Shown piece after piece: positions 9,220-17,910 of a stretch of 64,000 nt of DNA. The notes under the pieces are model-generated. The model was not told the DNA's origin, did not search any database, and was given only the letters and a program-made list of their open reading frames with translations. The DNA is from Profundibacter sp033851955 (GTDB lineage Bacteria > Pseudomonadota > Alphaproteobacteria > Rhodobacterales > Rhodobacteraceae): positions 1-64,000 of the forward strand of contig JAWSVK010000008.1 in NCBI GenBank assembly GCA_033851955.1, written 5' to 3'. Position numbers and translations under genes: made by a program. Numbering within the stretch: the stretch's first letter is position 1; each line of letters starts with the position of its first letter.

Positions 9220-9497
9220 CAGTCAGGCGTGTCCTGGTCCGAGTCAATCAGACGCAACCGACGTGCAAGAACCAAAGCCGCGCCGATCAAAAAGATCCAT
9301 ACCCCGAACAGGTATATCACCCCAACCGAAGTCATCCGCACTCCCGCATCGGTGCCCTCACCGGCTACACCTCCCCAAAGGACCGGTAAACATAGCGCCA
9401 AGAACCCAAGCAACGGCAGCAGACGGGCTGCATCAATTGTACGGCGTTGCCGGTAACTCTCGCGCTCTAAAAACAAGGGGGCACGTCGTTCGTTCAC
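9219..9497 (-). CDS. Small membrane protein between receiver and kinase genes
   Basis: The 92-residue protein has two predicted membrane helices (about 27-42 and 57-80) and basic N-terminal and post-helix segments. It overlaps both neighbours by 4 bases, so it is translationally coupled to the receiver and the transporter-fused kinase. Its size and two helices resemble the short subunits that sit beside SSS-type transporters, so it may be a partner of the kinase's membrane domain; this is inference from position only. Confidence 0.8.
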   Translation of the reverse strand: MNERRAPLFLERESYRQRRTIDAARLLPLLGFLALCLPVLWGGVAGEGTDAGVRMTSVGVIYLFGVWIFLIGAALVLARRLRLIDSDQDTPD

Positions 9498-9862
9498 GCT
9501 TGCACCAACTCTTGAATGCAGGCCAAAACTTCTTTGTTTGAGAACGGCTTGGTCATGAAGCGGCTGGCCCCCAACCGCTCGGCCATTTCACGGTCCTTGG
9601 TCTGGCCCCGCGCGGTCAACATCAACACCGGCAACTCGCTGGTCGCATCGGCTGCGCGCAAATCTTGCAACACATCATAGCCCGAGCGCCCCGGCAGCAT
9701 CACGTCCAGCACCACCACATCAGGCGCATGGCGCTCAACGGCTGCAATGGCTGTGGTTCCGTCCGCATGGGTGGCCACAATCCAGCCATCACGTTTCAGT
9801 ATAAAACTGATCGCCTCAATGATGTTTGGCTCATCTTCTATCAATAGAACTTTGTTGCCCAT
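9494..9862 (-). CDS. Stand-alone CheY-like response regulator
   Basis: A single receiver domain of 122 residues with acidic pocket E9-D10, phospho-acceptor Asp53 (VLDVMLPG), Thr83 and Lys105 (FMTKPF). There is no DNA-binding output domain, unlike the LuxR-type CrbR partner of CrbS. It must act by protein contact, on a further kinase, phosphotransfer protein or other target. It is the first gene of the operon. The 180 bases upstream to the next gene probably hold its promoter. Confidence 0.92.
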   Translation of the reverse strand: MGNKVLLIEDEPNIIEAISFILKRDGWIVATHADGTTAIAAVERHAPDVVVLDVMLPGRSGYDVLQDLRAADATSELPVLMLTARGQTKDREMAERLGASRFMTKPFSNKEVLACIQELVQA

Positions 9863-10044
9863 CGGTCAGTCTCCCCCCTGAACTTGATGACGCTTGGCCT
9901 TATCGGCGCAGACTGCACTATCCATAAGAATAAGCTGCGTGTCAAAACATCCCTGCAACGTTTCCTGATATAGTTACCCGCATAAGATCACAAAGTAGCC
10001 TTTTCATTACGATTCACAATCGGCAGTGGCAACCAACTTCGCCC

Positions 10045-10818
10045 CTATTTTGTCTGCATCTTTTCAACCATTTTCAGAGCCATCCGACGTGGCAACATCG
10101 GAACCACCCACTGCGTCAAAATGCTCAGCGACAGCTGATTGACTGTCACCAGCTTGCCCTTGATCATCGCGTCATAACCGTGCTTGGCAACGCTCGCGGC
10201 CGTCGCACCATTTTTGACCAAATCCGTGCCTTCAAGGCTTGCCACCTGCGCAAATTCCGTCTCAACATACCCCGGTGCCAGAACCGTGCAGGTCACGCCT
10301 TTGACACGCAATTCTTGATCAATCGCTTGGCTGAACGAATTCACAAATGCTTTGGTCGCGAAATAGACCGCTTGCTGCGGCCCCGGCATGAACCCAGCAG
10401 TTGAGCCAACGTTCAGAATTTTGCCGCCCCCCTGTGCGACCATTTGCTGGCCAAATGCATGGGTCAACGCAACCAATGCCCTGATATTCAAATCAATCAT
10501 CGCCTGTTCATCCGCCAAGTCCCGTTCAACATGCAAACCGTGCCCCCCAAACCCGGCGTTGTTGATCAAAATATCGACTTTCAGCCCCGCGTCACTCACG
10601 GCTTGAACCAACCGCTCAGCCCCGCCCAGCGCGCCCAAATCCAGTGCAAAAACATGGGCCGTAATCTTGTGGGTCGCTTCCAGCTCGGTCTTCAATGCGT
10701 TTAGCTCTGCTTCTCGCCGCGCCGTCAGGATCAAATCACCACCCTTGGCCGCGTGATAGCGTGCAAATTCCTTGCCTATACCTGATGAGGCACCCGTGAT
10801 CAGCGCAATATTTGTCAT
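10045..10818 (-). CDS. Short-chain dehydrogenase/reductase (SDR)
   Basis: A 257-residue Rossmann enzyme with the cofactor motif TGASSGIGKEFA (residues 8-19), NNAGFGG, catalytic Ser in NVGSTAG, and YFATK (the Tyr-x-x-x-Lys pair). The pattern is the classical SDR family of NAD(P)-dependent short-chain oxidoreductases (DltE/YqjQ-like). The substrate cannot be told from sequence. It is monocistronic, with 150 bases before the divergent DMT transporter gene. Confidence 0.9.
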   Translation of the reverse strand: MTNIALITGASSGIGKEFARYHAAKGGDLILTARREAELNALKTELEATHKITAHVFALDLGALGGAERLVQAVSDAGLKVDILINNAGFGGHGLHVERDLADEQAMIDLNIRALVALTHAFGQQMVAQGGGKILNVGSTAGFMPGPQQAVYFATKAFVNSFSQAIDQELRVKGVTCTVLAPGYVETEFAQVASLEGTDLVKNGATAASVAKHGYDAMIKGKLVTVNQLSLSILTQWVVPMLPRRMALKMVEKMQTK

Positions 10819-10970
10819 ATCGTTTCCTTTTCAAACGTCCAGTTCCTCAGCGACTTTACTTCACTTTGTCACCATAGCAATCCGGCAATACAAATAGTTC
10901 GGCCAGAACCATATCAATTCTCTGCAAATTTGGGCTAGAAAGGCTCAGCCAATTCTCAGTGGAGGTCTAG

Positions 10971-11864
10971 ATGCCCAGCACCAAACCAAACCTATGGGTT
11001 GAAGGCCCGCTTTTGGGCTTGCTCGCGCTTTTGTGGGGCTCCAGCTATTTGTTCCTCAAGATAGCCGTGACCGAAATACCGCCATTTACGCTCATTGCAA
11101 TGCGGGTGAGTATCGCCGCAGTGTTCTTGCTGGTTGTCGTTTTCTTACGCGGCGACCGGATGCCCCGTGACGCACGCACTTGGTGGATGCTGTTGGTGCT
11201 TTCGATGCTAAACAGCATCGCAGCTTGGACCATCCTTGCTTGGGGGCAGCAGTATGTCGATAGCAGCCTCGCCAGTGTGCTGAACTCAACAGCCCCAGTG
11301 TTTGTATTTTTCATCACCCTTTTCGTCACCAAACACGAAGTCGTCAGCCCGCTAAAACTCGGCGGCGCATTGTTGGGGCTGGTCGGGGTTGTGCTGATCG
11401 TTGGCACCCAGGCCCTGAACGGCATTGGCACCCAGCTCCTTGGCGCGCTTGCAGCCCTCACAGGGGCTTTCTTATACGCCTGCGCAGCAATTCACGGCAA
11501 AAATTTCGCCCATCTTCCCCCGGCAGTTACCTCCGCGGCAACCATGATTTGGGCAACGATCTGGCTTGTCCCACTTTCCCTTGTCTTTGATAGACCTTGG
11601 ACGCTGCACCCTTCATCCAACGCGCTTATTGCGGCCTTTATCCTCGCTATATTTTGCACAGGCGGGGCCTTGTTGATCTATTTCAGATTGGTGAACACCC
11701 TTGGCTCGCTTGGCGTCACAAGTCAGGCCTATCTTCGGGCCGGTGTAGGCGTTGCGCTTGGTGTGGTTTTTCTAGGCGAACAAATCACCCTGATTGTTGG
11801 GCTGGGTTTGGTAGCGGCCCTGCTGGGGGTTGTCGCCATCAATCTGCCGACGCGCCAGAGATGA
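10971..11864 (+). CDS. DMT/EamA-family transporter
   Basis: A 297-residue integral membrane protein with about ten helices forming two EamA repeats (LLALLWGSSYLFLKIAV at the N-terminus; second repeat from about residue 150). EamA proteins export amino acids or other small metabolites; the substrate is not predictable. It starts after a GTGGAGG ribosome site and is transcribed divergently from the SDR gene. Confidence 0.9.
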   Translation: MPSTKPNLWVEGPLLGLLALLWGSSYLFLKIAVTEIPPFTLIAMRVSIAAVFLLVVVFLRGDRMPRDARTWWMLLVLSMLNSIAAWTILAWGQQYVDSSLASVLNSTAPVFVFFITLFVTKHEVVSPLKLGGALLGLVGVVLIVGTQALNGIGTQLLGALAALTGAFLYACAAIHGKNFAHLPPAVTSAATMIWATIWLVPLSLVFDRPWTLHPSSNALIAAFILAIFCTGGALLIYFRLVNTLGSLGVTSQAYLRAGVGVALGVVFLGEQITLIVGLGLVAALLGVVAINLPTRQR

Positions 11865-11904
11865 GGCGGCTGAACCTACGCTGCACCCTAAAACCACTCC
11901 TAAA

Positions 11905-12618
11905 TCATGATGCGCTTACCAGTCTCTCAGCCAAAAACGCCGTCATAGCGGCCCATGCCCGTTCATTGGTTAGTGGATTATACATCATTCCATCCTCTGC
12001 CGCATTCGCCTTCGGATTGGTGAACGCATGCCCAGTTCCGCCATAGGCCATCCCTTGCCAATCGGCACCACGCGCCGTCAATTCAGCCCCGAGCGCGCTA
12101 AACTGCGCCGGAGTTGCAAGCGGGTCATCCCACCCATGCAACACCAATATCGACGCCAAAATTGGCGCATCAATCACCACCTCGGGCGCATCCAAAACCG
12201 CATGAAACCCAACAACAGCACGCAAATCAGCCCCAGAGCGCGCCAAATCCAACACAGATTTCCCGCCAAAGCAAAATCCGATCGCCGCCATGCATGTCGT
12301 GTCCACATCCGGCAACCCTGCTAAAACGCCTAACCACATCTGCATACGTTTGGCCACGACCGGGCGGTCATCCGTCAGTTCATGCATTAAAGCCGAAGCC
12401 TCAGCAGGGTTACCTGCCCGTCGCCCCTGTCCATACAAATCAATCGCTATCGCAACATAGCCCATAGCCGCCAAATCCTCAGCCTTGCCAGTGTCAAACT
12501 CTGTCTGCCCCCCAAAAGCATGCGCCACCAACACCCCAGGCCGTGGCCCCGTCAAATCGGTATCCCGACTGACAGTGCCCTCAAATCCCTCGACCACAAT
12601 CTTTTCAGTTACAATCAT
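11905..12618 (-). CDS. Dienelactone hydrolase-family alpha/beta hydrolase
   Basis: The 237-residue protein has the dienelactone hydrolase layout: a nucleophile Cys in GFCFGGKSVLDLARSG (G-x-C-x-G), Asp in HGWDDPLA, and His near the end in GTGHAFTNP. These form the family's Cys-Asp-His triad. Members hydrolyse dienelactones in aromatic breakdown, but many act on unknown esters. No aromatic-degradation genes are nearby, so a general hydrolase role is more likely. Confidence 0.9.
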   Translation of the reverse strand: MIVTEKIVVEGFEGTVSRDTDLTGPRPGVLVAHAFGGQTEFDTGKAEDLAAMGYVAIAIDLYGQGRRAGNPAEASALMHELTDDRPVVAKRMQMWLGVLAGLPDVDTTCMAAIGFCFGGKSVLDLARSGADLRAVVGFHAVLDAPEVVIDAPILASILVLHGWDDPLATPAQFSALGAELTARGADWQGMAYGGTGHAFTNPKANAAEDGMMYNPLTNERAWAAMTAFLAERLVSAS

Positions 12619-12646
12619 CTCAAACCTCTTTCATTTTTGTTCCAAC

Positions 12647-12666
12647 AAATATCCGCGCCGCAGGCA
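12647..12666 (-). repeat. Copy of the dispersed TGCCTGCGGCGCGGATATTT repeat
   Basis: Twenty bases here are identical to 61530-61549, in a gene-free stretch between the hydrolase start and the regulator stop. A near copy in the opposite orientation is at 61312. G+C-rich elements with a trailing ATATTTG of this type recur at gene ends in Rhodobacterales; the role is unknown. Confidence 0.6.
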
Positions 12667-12723
12667 CTTGCGCCGTCAGGCGCTAAATCATCAAGCGACC
12701 CGCAGGGTCTCCGTTGGGCACCC

Positions 12724-13995
12724 TCACGCATCACTCGCCAATATCGACGCCTCGCGCCGTGCCGCGCAGCCGGGTCTTGGGCAAATCCGACAGCTCGATC
12801 CAATCGGCTGCGCCACCTCTTGCGCCATATCCGACCCACTCAATATTGCGCGACTTTCTGGTACCATCAACATGGTCACCTCGACAATCTGCACAGCATC
12901 AAACCCCGCAGGCCGGCGCATCTCTGCCACCGCATAAACCAAAAACCGTGGCGTATCCCGCCCAGCCTGCTCAACCACCGCACGGATTGGCACTTGCGGG
13001 CGCAACATCGCCTGATAAAGCGGCCACAACGGACAGGCAGCCCCGAACCGTGGTACCAAAAACCCGTCCACGGGCTTGCGAAACGTCACCGTGCCTGATC
13101 CATCACAAGCCACCAAACCGACGGGTTCTTGACCCTGCCCCAAAGGCAGTGACGCGATCCGGCGTAACACCGCCGACACCTCAACCCCGAATTGATCCGC
13201 CAGTTGCACAGGATCCGCTCCACCCCCTACCGCTTGCGCAAATGTCTCAAGCGGCATCACCTCGACGTCACGGCGATACCGCGCCACATAATCCTGCACG
13301 TCGTCAGTCGCCTCGACATCGCCACCGACCTCAACCTCTGCCAAATGGTACTGTCGGGCCGACAAAAACGCCTCCAACGCCTCCAGCGGCGTGCCAAGCA
13401 TCGCCCCTTCCTCGCCCGCATTGTCCAAATGTGACACCAACGCGCCGGCACCATCAGCCAGTCGTTTGGCGTCCTCCAACAGATTTCGCTGAAATCGTGC
13501 TTGCCATTCCGGCTCCACGGCCTCTCCGTTGGCCAAAATGGATGCTGTTGAGCGGATCGAAGCCGCCGTTGATAAAACTTCATGCAGCGATGTCGACAAA
13601 AACGGATCATGCGTCATCCGGTCTGTCATCGTTGCCACCGTATGCTCCAACCGCTTGATCCGGTCATGCTGTGCCGCCAGCACGCCCGCCCAACCAGGAT
13701 AGCGTCCGGCAAACTCTTCCGCGCGCCCTGTTTCGCCGCTTCCTTCTTGACTGGCAGCATCCGCCAAACTGGCCATCAAAGCGGCCTCCGCCCCTTCAGA
13801 TAGAACCGCCGCGTCCACATGCAACTCTCGCGCCAAATCCAACAACAGTTTGCCGCCGATTCTGCGTTTATTATGTTCAATCAAATTTAGGTATGCAGGC
13901 GAAATCCCAACTTTTTGCGCCAACGCAGCCTGTTTCAAGCCAATTTCCAGCCGCTTGGCGCGAATCCGGCTGCCTGTCAGGGTGGGGCGTGACAT
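12724..13995 (-). CDS. ScfR/RamB-type XRE-family regulator (short-chain acyl sensing)
   Basis: The 423-residue protein begins with an XRE helix-turn-helix (RAKRLEIGLKQAALAQKVGISPAYLNLIEHNKRRIGG, residues 11-46). It ends with the ScfR/DUF2083 region including a four-Cys motif (CRICPRPGC). Relatives include RamB, which controls acetate metabolism in Corynebacterium, and PccR of Rhodobacter, which controls propionyl-CoA use. A TTG three bases upstream is also possible, but the ATG at 13995 sits seven bases from an AAGGAAA site. It is divergent from the ABC-transporter/acs operon, its most likely target. Confidence 0.88.
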   Translation of the reverse strand: MSRPTLTGSRIRAKRLEIGLKQAALAQKVGISPAYLNLIEHNKRRIGGKLLLDLARELHVDAAVLSEGAEAALMASLADAASQEGSGETGRAEEFAGRYPGWAGVLAAQHDRIKRLEHTVATMTDRMTHDPFLSTSLHEVLSTAASIRSTASILANGEAVEPEWQARFQRNLLEDAKRLADGAGALVSHLDNAGEEGAMLGTPLEALEAFLSARQYHLAEVEVGGDVEATDDVQDYVARYRRDVEVMPLETFAQAVGGGADPVQLADQFGVEVSAVLRRIASLPLGQGQEPVGLVACDGSGTVTFRKPVDGFLVPRFGAACPLWPLYQAMLRPQVPIRAVVEQAGRDTPRFLVYAVAEMRRPAGFDAVQIVEVTMLMVPESRAILSGSDMAQEVAQPIGSSCRICPRPGCAARREASILASDA

Positions 13996-14045
13996 CAATA
14001 TTTCCTTACCATCTCAAAGGGTTCACTCGAGCATTCGATAATTAG

Positions 14046-14085
14046 TTTACAAATTCCATACAGCACCTGTTTATTTATTTACAAT
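14046..14085. promoter_or_regulatory. Two TTTACAA(A/T) sites, candidate ScfR operator
   Basis: TTTACAAA (14046-14053) and TTTACAAT (14078-14085) lie 24 bases apart in the AT-rich divergent promoter. They resemble the TTTGCAAA half-sites known for RamB/PccR-type regulators, with one change (G to A). The match is by eye. Confidence 0.4.
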
Positions 14086-14164
14086 ATTATCCATTGATAC
14101 AAGGTAGTTGTTGCTTGATTAACCTAACGTCGCCGATGATAGGGCAGCCTTGTAAAGGGCGCGG

Positions 14165-14182
14165 CTGTACGAGGAGGTACAG
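14165..14182 (+). promoter_or_regulatory. Leader hairpin displaying GAGGAG in its loop
   Basis: CTGTAC (14165-14170) and GTACAG (14177-14182) pair perfectly around the loop GAGGAG, 37 bases before the start codon of the binding-protein gene. A separate GGGAGGA ribosome site sits at 14206-14212. The loop looks like a second Shine-Dalgarno sequence or a protein-binding site in the leader. Confidence 0.45.
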
Positions 14183-14218
14183 TCACTAACGCGGGGAAAC
14201 CCGAAATGGGAGGACTAT

Positions 14219-15577
14219 ATGTCTAATTCTAAACTTACACGTCGCGGCCTGATCAAAACAGGTACCGCAGCGGGTGCAGGTCTGGCAATGCCAACCCTGT
14301 TCACCAGCAATGTCTGGGCCGGCAGCCACGGCGGCTACACAAACGCACCAAGCAACGGCAAAGTCACGCTTGGTTTTAACGTACCACAATCCGGTCCCTA
14401 TGCTGATGAGGGTGCTGACGAGCTGCGCGCTTATGAGCTGGCTGTTGAGCATATCAACGGTGGCGGCGATGGCGGCATGATGAGCACGTTCTCATCCAAA
14501 GCGCTGGACGGCACTGGCATCCTTGGCAACAAGGTTGAATTCGTAACCGGTGATACGCAAACCAAATCTGATGCAGCGCGTGCCTCTGCGAAATCCATGA
14601 TCGAAAAAGATGGCGCTGTGATGATCACAGGCGGCTCTTCTTCCGGTGTTGCGATTGCGGTTCAAGGTCTATGTCAAGAAGCTGGCGTTATCTTTATGGC
14701 CGGTTTGACCCACTCAAACGACACGACTGGTAAAGACAAAAAAGCCAATGGTTTCCGTCACTTCTTTAACGGTTACATGTCTGCAGCGGCTCTGGCACCT
14801 GTGCTTGAGAAAATGTATGGCGCTGATCGTAAAGCCTATCACCTAACAGCTGACTACACGTGGGGTTGGACACAGCAAGCGTCTATCGCTGCTGCAACAG
14901 AAGCCAAGGGCTGGGAAACTGTCAACAACGTGCTGACACCTTTGGCCACGACTGACTTCTCGTCTTATGTCGCTCCAGTTCTAAACTCTGGTGCCGATGT
15001 TCTGGTTCTGAATCACTACGGCGGCAACATGGTGAACTCGCTAACAGCGGCTGTGCAGTTTGGTCTGCGCGCCAAAGAAGTGAACGGCAAAAACTTCGAA
15101 ATCGTTGTGCCGCTTTACTCTCGCCTGATGGCGAAGGGTGCTGGTGAAAACGTTGCGGGTATCTTTGGTTCAACCAACTGGCACTGGTCGCTGACTGACG
15201 CTGGCTCAGCTGCCTTCGTTAAATCCTTCGGCACCAAATACGGTTTCCCACCATCACAGGCGGCCCACACCGTATATTGTCAAACACTGCTTTATGCTGA
15301 CGCTTGTCAGCGCGCTGGCACACACAATCCTTGTGCTGTTGCAGAAGCTCTTGAAGGCTTTGACTTTGATGGTCTGGGCAATGGTCCAACGCATTACCGT
15401 GCCGAAGATCACCAGTGCTTCAAAGACGTGCTTGTTGTGAAGGGTAAAGAGAACCCAGAAAACGAGTTTGACTTGTTGGAAATCGTCGAAGTCACACCAC
15501 GTGCACAGGTTGAATATGCAGCCGACCACGAGATGTTTGCAGGCGGCACCTTGGGCGACTGTAACCCAGGCGCATAA
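14219..15577 (+). CDS. Branched-chain-amino-acid-type ABC transporter binding protein (Tat-exported)
   Basis: A 452-residue periplasmic protein. The N-terminus LTRRGLIKTGTAAGAGLAMPTLF is a twin-arginine signal with cleavage near VWAGS. The mature part is a type I periplasmic-binding fold of the LivJ/UrtA/AmiC class (VTLGFNVPQSGPYADEGADELRAYELA; ITGGSSSGVAIAVQ). It leads an operon of two permeases, two ATPases and acetyl-CoA synthetase. The co-encoded synthetase and the divergent ScfR-like regulator point to a short carboxylate as substrate rather than an amino acid; this is inference. Confidence 0.88.
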   Translation: MSNSKLTRRGLIKTGTAAGAGLAMPTLFTSNVWAGSHGGYTNAPSNGKVTLGFNVPQSGPYADEGADELRAYELAVEHINGGGDGGMMSTFSSKALDGTGILGNKVEFVTGDTQTKSDAARASAKSMIEKDGAVMITGGSSSGVAIAVQGLCQEAGVIFMAGLTHSNDTTGKDKKANGFRHFFNGYMSAAALAPVLEKMYGADRKAYHLTADYTWGWTQQASIAAATEAKGWETVNNVLTPLATTDFSSYVAPVLNSGADVLVLNHYGGNMVNSLTAAVQFGLRAKEVNGKNFEIVVPLYSRLMAKGAGENVAGIFGSTNWHWSLTDAGSAAFVKSFGTKYGFPPSQAAHTVYCQTLLYADACQRAGTHNPCAVAEALEGFDFDGLGNGPTHYRAEDHQCFKDVLVVKGKENPENEFDLLEIVEVTPRAQVEYAADHEMFAGGTLGDCNPGA

Positions 15578-15604
15578 TCGCACCACAACATTGCCAAACA
15601 AACC

Positions 15605-15629
15605 CAGCCGCGCGCCTCTCGCGCGGCTG
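15605..15629 (+). promoter_or_regulatory. Intercistronic stem-loop after the binding-protein gene
   Basis: CAGCCGCGCG (15605-15614) and CGCGCGGCTG (15620-15629) make a perfect 10-bp GC stem with a 5-base loop and no T-run. Such stems between binding-protein and permease genes usually protect the upstream mRNA end, so that binding protein outnumbers membrane parts. Confidence 0.75.
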
Positions 15630-15657
15630 GACCATCAACTAACGTCAGGCGGGGACG

Positions 15658-16689
15658 ATGGACCAGATATTACTTCAAATTTTGAACGGATTAGACAAAG
15701 GCTCCGCTTATGCGTTGATCGCCCTTGGTCTGACCTTGATTTTCGGCACCCTAGGCGTGGTCAACTTCGCCCACGGCGCCCTGTTTATGATCGGCGCCTT
15801 TTGCGCGGTCACTTTGCAGAAAATCCTAAGCATCTCGTCGGTTGTGCTAGATCCAACTAAGACCGATTTCCTTGGAAATCCCGCCAAGGTGAAAACCCCC
15901 TACGTTGAAACATGGTTTGGTCCCGAAATGGGCGCCTCTATTATCGATTGGTCCGTGCCACTGGCGATCCTGTTCTCAATCCCGATCATGATTGCGGTTG
16001 GTTATGCGATGGAACGCGGGTTGATCAAACACTTCTATAAACGCCCCCACGCCGACCAGATCCTTGTGACCTTTGGATTGGCGATTGTGCTGCAAGAAAT
16101 CGTAAAGCAGTTTTATGGTGCCAACCCGATCCCGACGGGTGCCCCTGAAGCGTTTCGCGGGTCGTACGACTTTGGCGTGATGCTTGGGTTTAAGGCGAAC
16201 GCCATAATCTACCCCTACTGGCGGATCATCTATTTTATCTTCTCGCTGACCATTATCGGCGCTGTGTTTGCTTTCCTGCGCTTCACCACCTTTGGCATGG
16301 TTGTACGTGCCGGTATGGCGGACCGTGAAACCGTTGGCTTGCTGGGCATCAACATCGACAAACGCTTTACCATTATGTTCGGCATCGCTGCCGCCGTGGC
16401 TGGTGTGGCGGGCGTTATGTACGCTCCGATTAACTCGCCAAATTACCACATGGGCATGGATTTCTTGGTCCTCAGTTTTGTTGTGGTGGTAGTCGGCGGC
16501 ATGGGCTCGTTACCCGGTGCGGTGCTGGCGGGCTTCTTGCTCGGCATCCTCGAAAGCTTTGCTTCCATGAACGAGATCAAGCAGTTCCTGCCTGGCATCG
16601 ACCAAATTATCATTTACCTGACAGCCATCGTTATCTTATTGGTCCGCCCGCGCGGATTGATGGGCAAACGTGGCGTGATGGAGGAATAG
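15658..16689 (+). CDS. ABC transporter permease, LivH type
   Basis: The 343-residue inner-membrane permease has about eight helices and the LivH pattern: start LNGLDKGSAYALIALGLTLIFGTLGVVNFAHGALFM, then RAGMADRETVGLLGINIDK (EAA-like loop) and VVGGMGSLPGAVLAG. It pairs with the LivM-type gene three bases downstream. It has an insert around residues 55-90 (SVVLDPTKTDFLGNPAKVKTPY) that is longer than in E. coli LivH. Confidence 0.93.
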   Translation: MDQILLQILNGLDKGSAYALIALGLTLIFGTLGVVNFAHGALFMIGAFCAVTLQKILSISSVVLDPTKTDFLGNPAKVKTPYVETWFGPEMGASIIDWSVPLAILFSIPIMIAVGYAMERGLIKHFYKRPHADQILVTFGLAIVLQEIVKQFYGANPIPTGAPEAFRGSYDFGVMLGFKANAIIYPYWRIIYFIFSLTIIGAVFAFLRFTTFGMVVRAGMADRETVGLLGINIDKRFTIMFGIAAAVAGVAGVMYAPINSPNYHMGMDFLVLSFVVVVVGGMGSLPGAVLAGFLLGILESFASMNEIKQFLPGIDQIIIYLTAIVILLVRPRGLMGKRGVMEE

Positions 16690-16692
16690 ACC

Positions 16693-17898
16693 ATGCTCGG
16701 ACTGAACAAACGTGACACCTCATTCCTTTTGATTGTCATCGCATTAACCGCTTTCACCCCGTTTTTGATGCAACCCTTTGCCGAAGGCACCGCCTTGGCG
16801 CAGTTCAACGGGGGCTATCCTGACCTGATGCAGCGTGTGGCGATCTTTGGCATCTTTGCCATTGGGTTCAACATCCTGTTCGGCCTAACCGGATACCTTT
16901 CCTTTGGCCACGCCGCCTTTCTGGGTGTGGGCAGTTATTCCGCTGTGTGGATGTTCAAACTGCTGTCGATGAACATCATCCCGGGCATTATCTTGGCCGT
17001 GATCATGTCGGGCATCTTTGCTCTGTTGATCGGTTATATCAGCCTGCGGCGCTCAGGCATCTACTTCTCGATCCTGACATTGGCCTTTGCTCAGATGTCA
17101 TATAATCTGGCCTATTCAGTACTGACGCCCCTGACCAATGGGGAAACCGGCCTGCAAATCCGTCCCAATGATCCACGTATCTTGGATGGTGCTGAGTCAG
17201 CCCAATACACCAACCTATTTGGCCTGCAAATGAGCTCATCCTACAAACTGGAAATCGGCAGCCATCTGTTCACCTTCAACGTCGGGTTTTACGTCTGTGC
17301 GCTGATTGCAATCATCGCCTTCTACATCTCGCTGCGGATATTTCGCTCGCCTTTCGGAATGATGCTGCGGGCCGTGAAATCCAACCAACAACGCATGTCC
17401 TACACAGGGCTTAACCCCCGTCCCTACACGTTGGCAGCCTTTGTGATCTCTGGCATGTATGCAGGATTGGCTGGTGGATTGCTGGCCTCGATGGACCCCT
17501 TAGCAGGTGCCGAGCGCATGCAATGGACCGTAGGCGGCGAGGTGGTGATCATGACCATCCTTGGCGGTGCTGGCACTCTGCTTGGCCCCGTATTGGGCGC
17601 TGGTGCGATCAAATACCTTGAGAACATCTTTTCCAAGATCAACGAAACAGTGCTGCATGGCTGGTTCTCCTTCATGCCCGATGGCATGGAAGATTTCGTG
17701 GTCGGCATCTTCGCTGTGTTCACCGGTAAGGGCTGGCACCTGACGCTGGGTCTGTTGTTCATGCTGGTCGTGACCTTCCTGCCTGGTGGTCTGGTTGAAG
17801 GAGGTCAGCGCATTATCGCCAAACTCAAACGCAAATCCAAAGGCGACGGTGACGACGCCGAACATCACCCCAAACAAGCCCCACATGTGGCCGAATAG
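16693..17898 (+). CDS. ABC transporter permease, LivM type
   Basis: A 401-residue permease with about ten helices. LivM signatures are GLTGYLSFGHAAFLGVGSYSA, the EAA loop RAVKSNQQRMSYTGLNPRPY and ILGGAGTLLGPVLGAGAI. The C-terminus is a charged cytoplasmic tail (KRKSKGDGDDAEHH) that is absent from the E. coli protein. It is the second channel half of the transporter, encoded directly after the LivH-type permease. Confidence 0.93.
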   Translation: MLGLNKRDTSFLLIVIALTAFTPFLMQPFAEGTALAQFNGGYPDLMQRVAIFGIFAIGFNILFGLTGYLSFGHAAFLGVGSYSAVWMFKLLSMNIIPGIILAVIMSGIFALLIGYISLRRSGIYFSILTLAFAQMSYNLAYSVLTPLTNGETGLQIRPNDPRILDGAESAQYTNLFGLQMSSSYKLEIGSHLFTFNVGFYVCALIAIIAFYISLRIFRSPFGMMLRAVKSNQQRMSYTGLNPRPYTLAAFVISGMYAGLAGGLLASMDPLAGAERMQWTVGGEVVIMTILGGAGTLLGPVLGAGAIKYLENIFSKINETVLHGWFSFMPDGMEDFVVGIFAVFTGKGWHLTLGLLFMLVVTFLPGGLVEGGQRIIAKLKRKSKGDGDDAEHHPKQAPHVAE

Positions 17899-17910
17899 GA
17901 GATTTGAATA

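Noticed and set aside
12714..13658. 314-codon plus-strand frame opposite the ScfR-type regulator
   Set aside because: Proline/histidine-rich, typical antisense composition; the opposite strand carries a recognisable full-length regulator.
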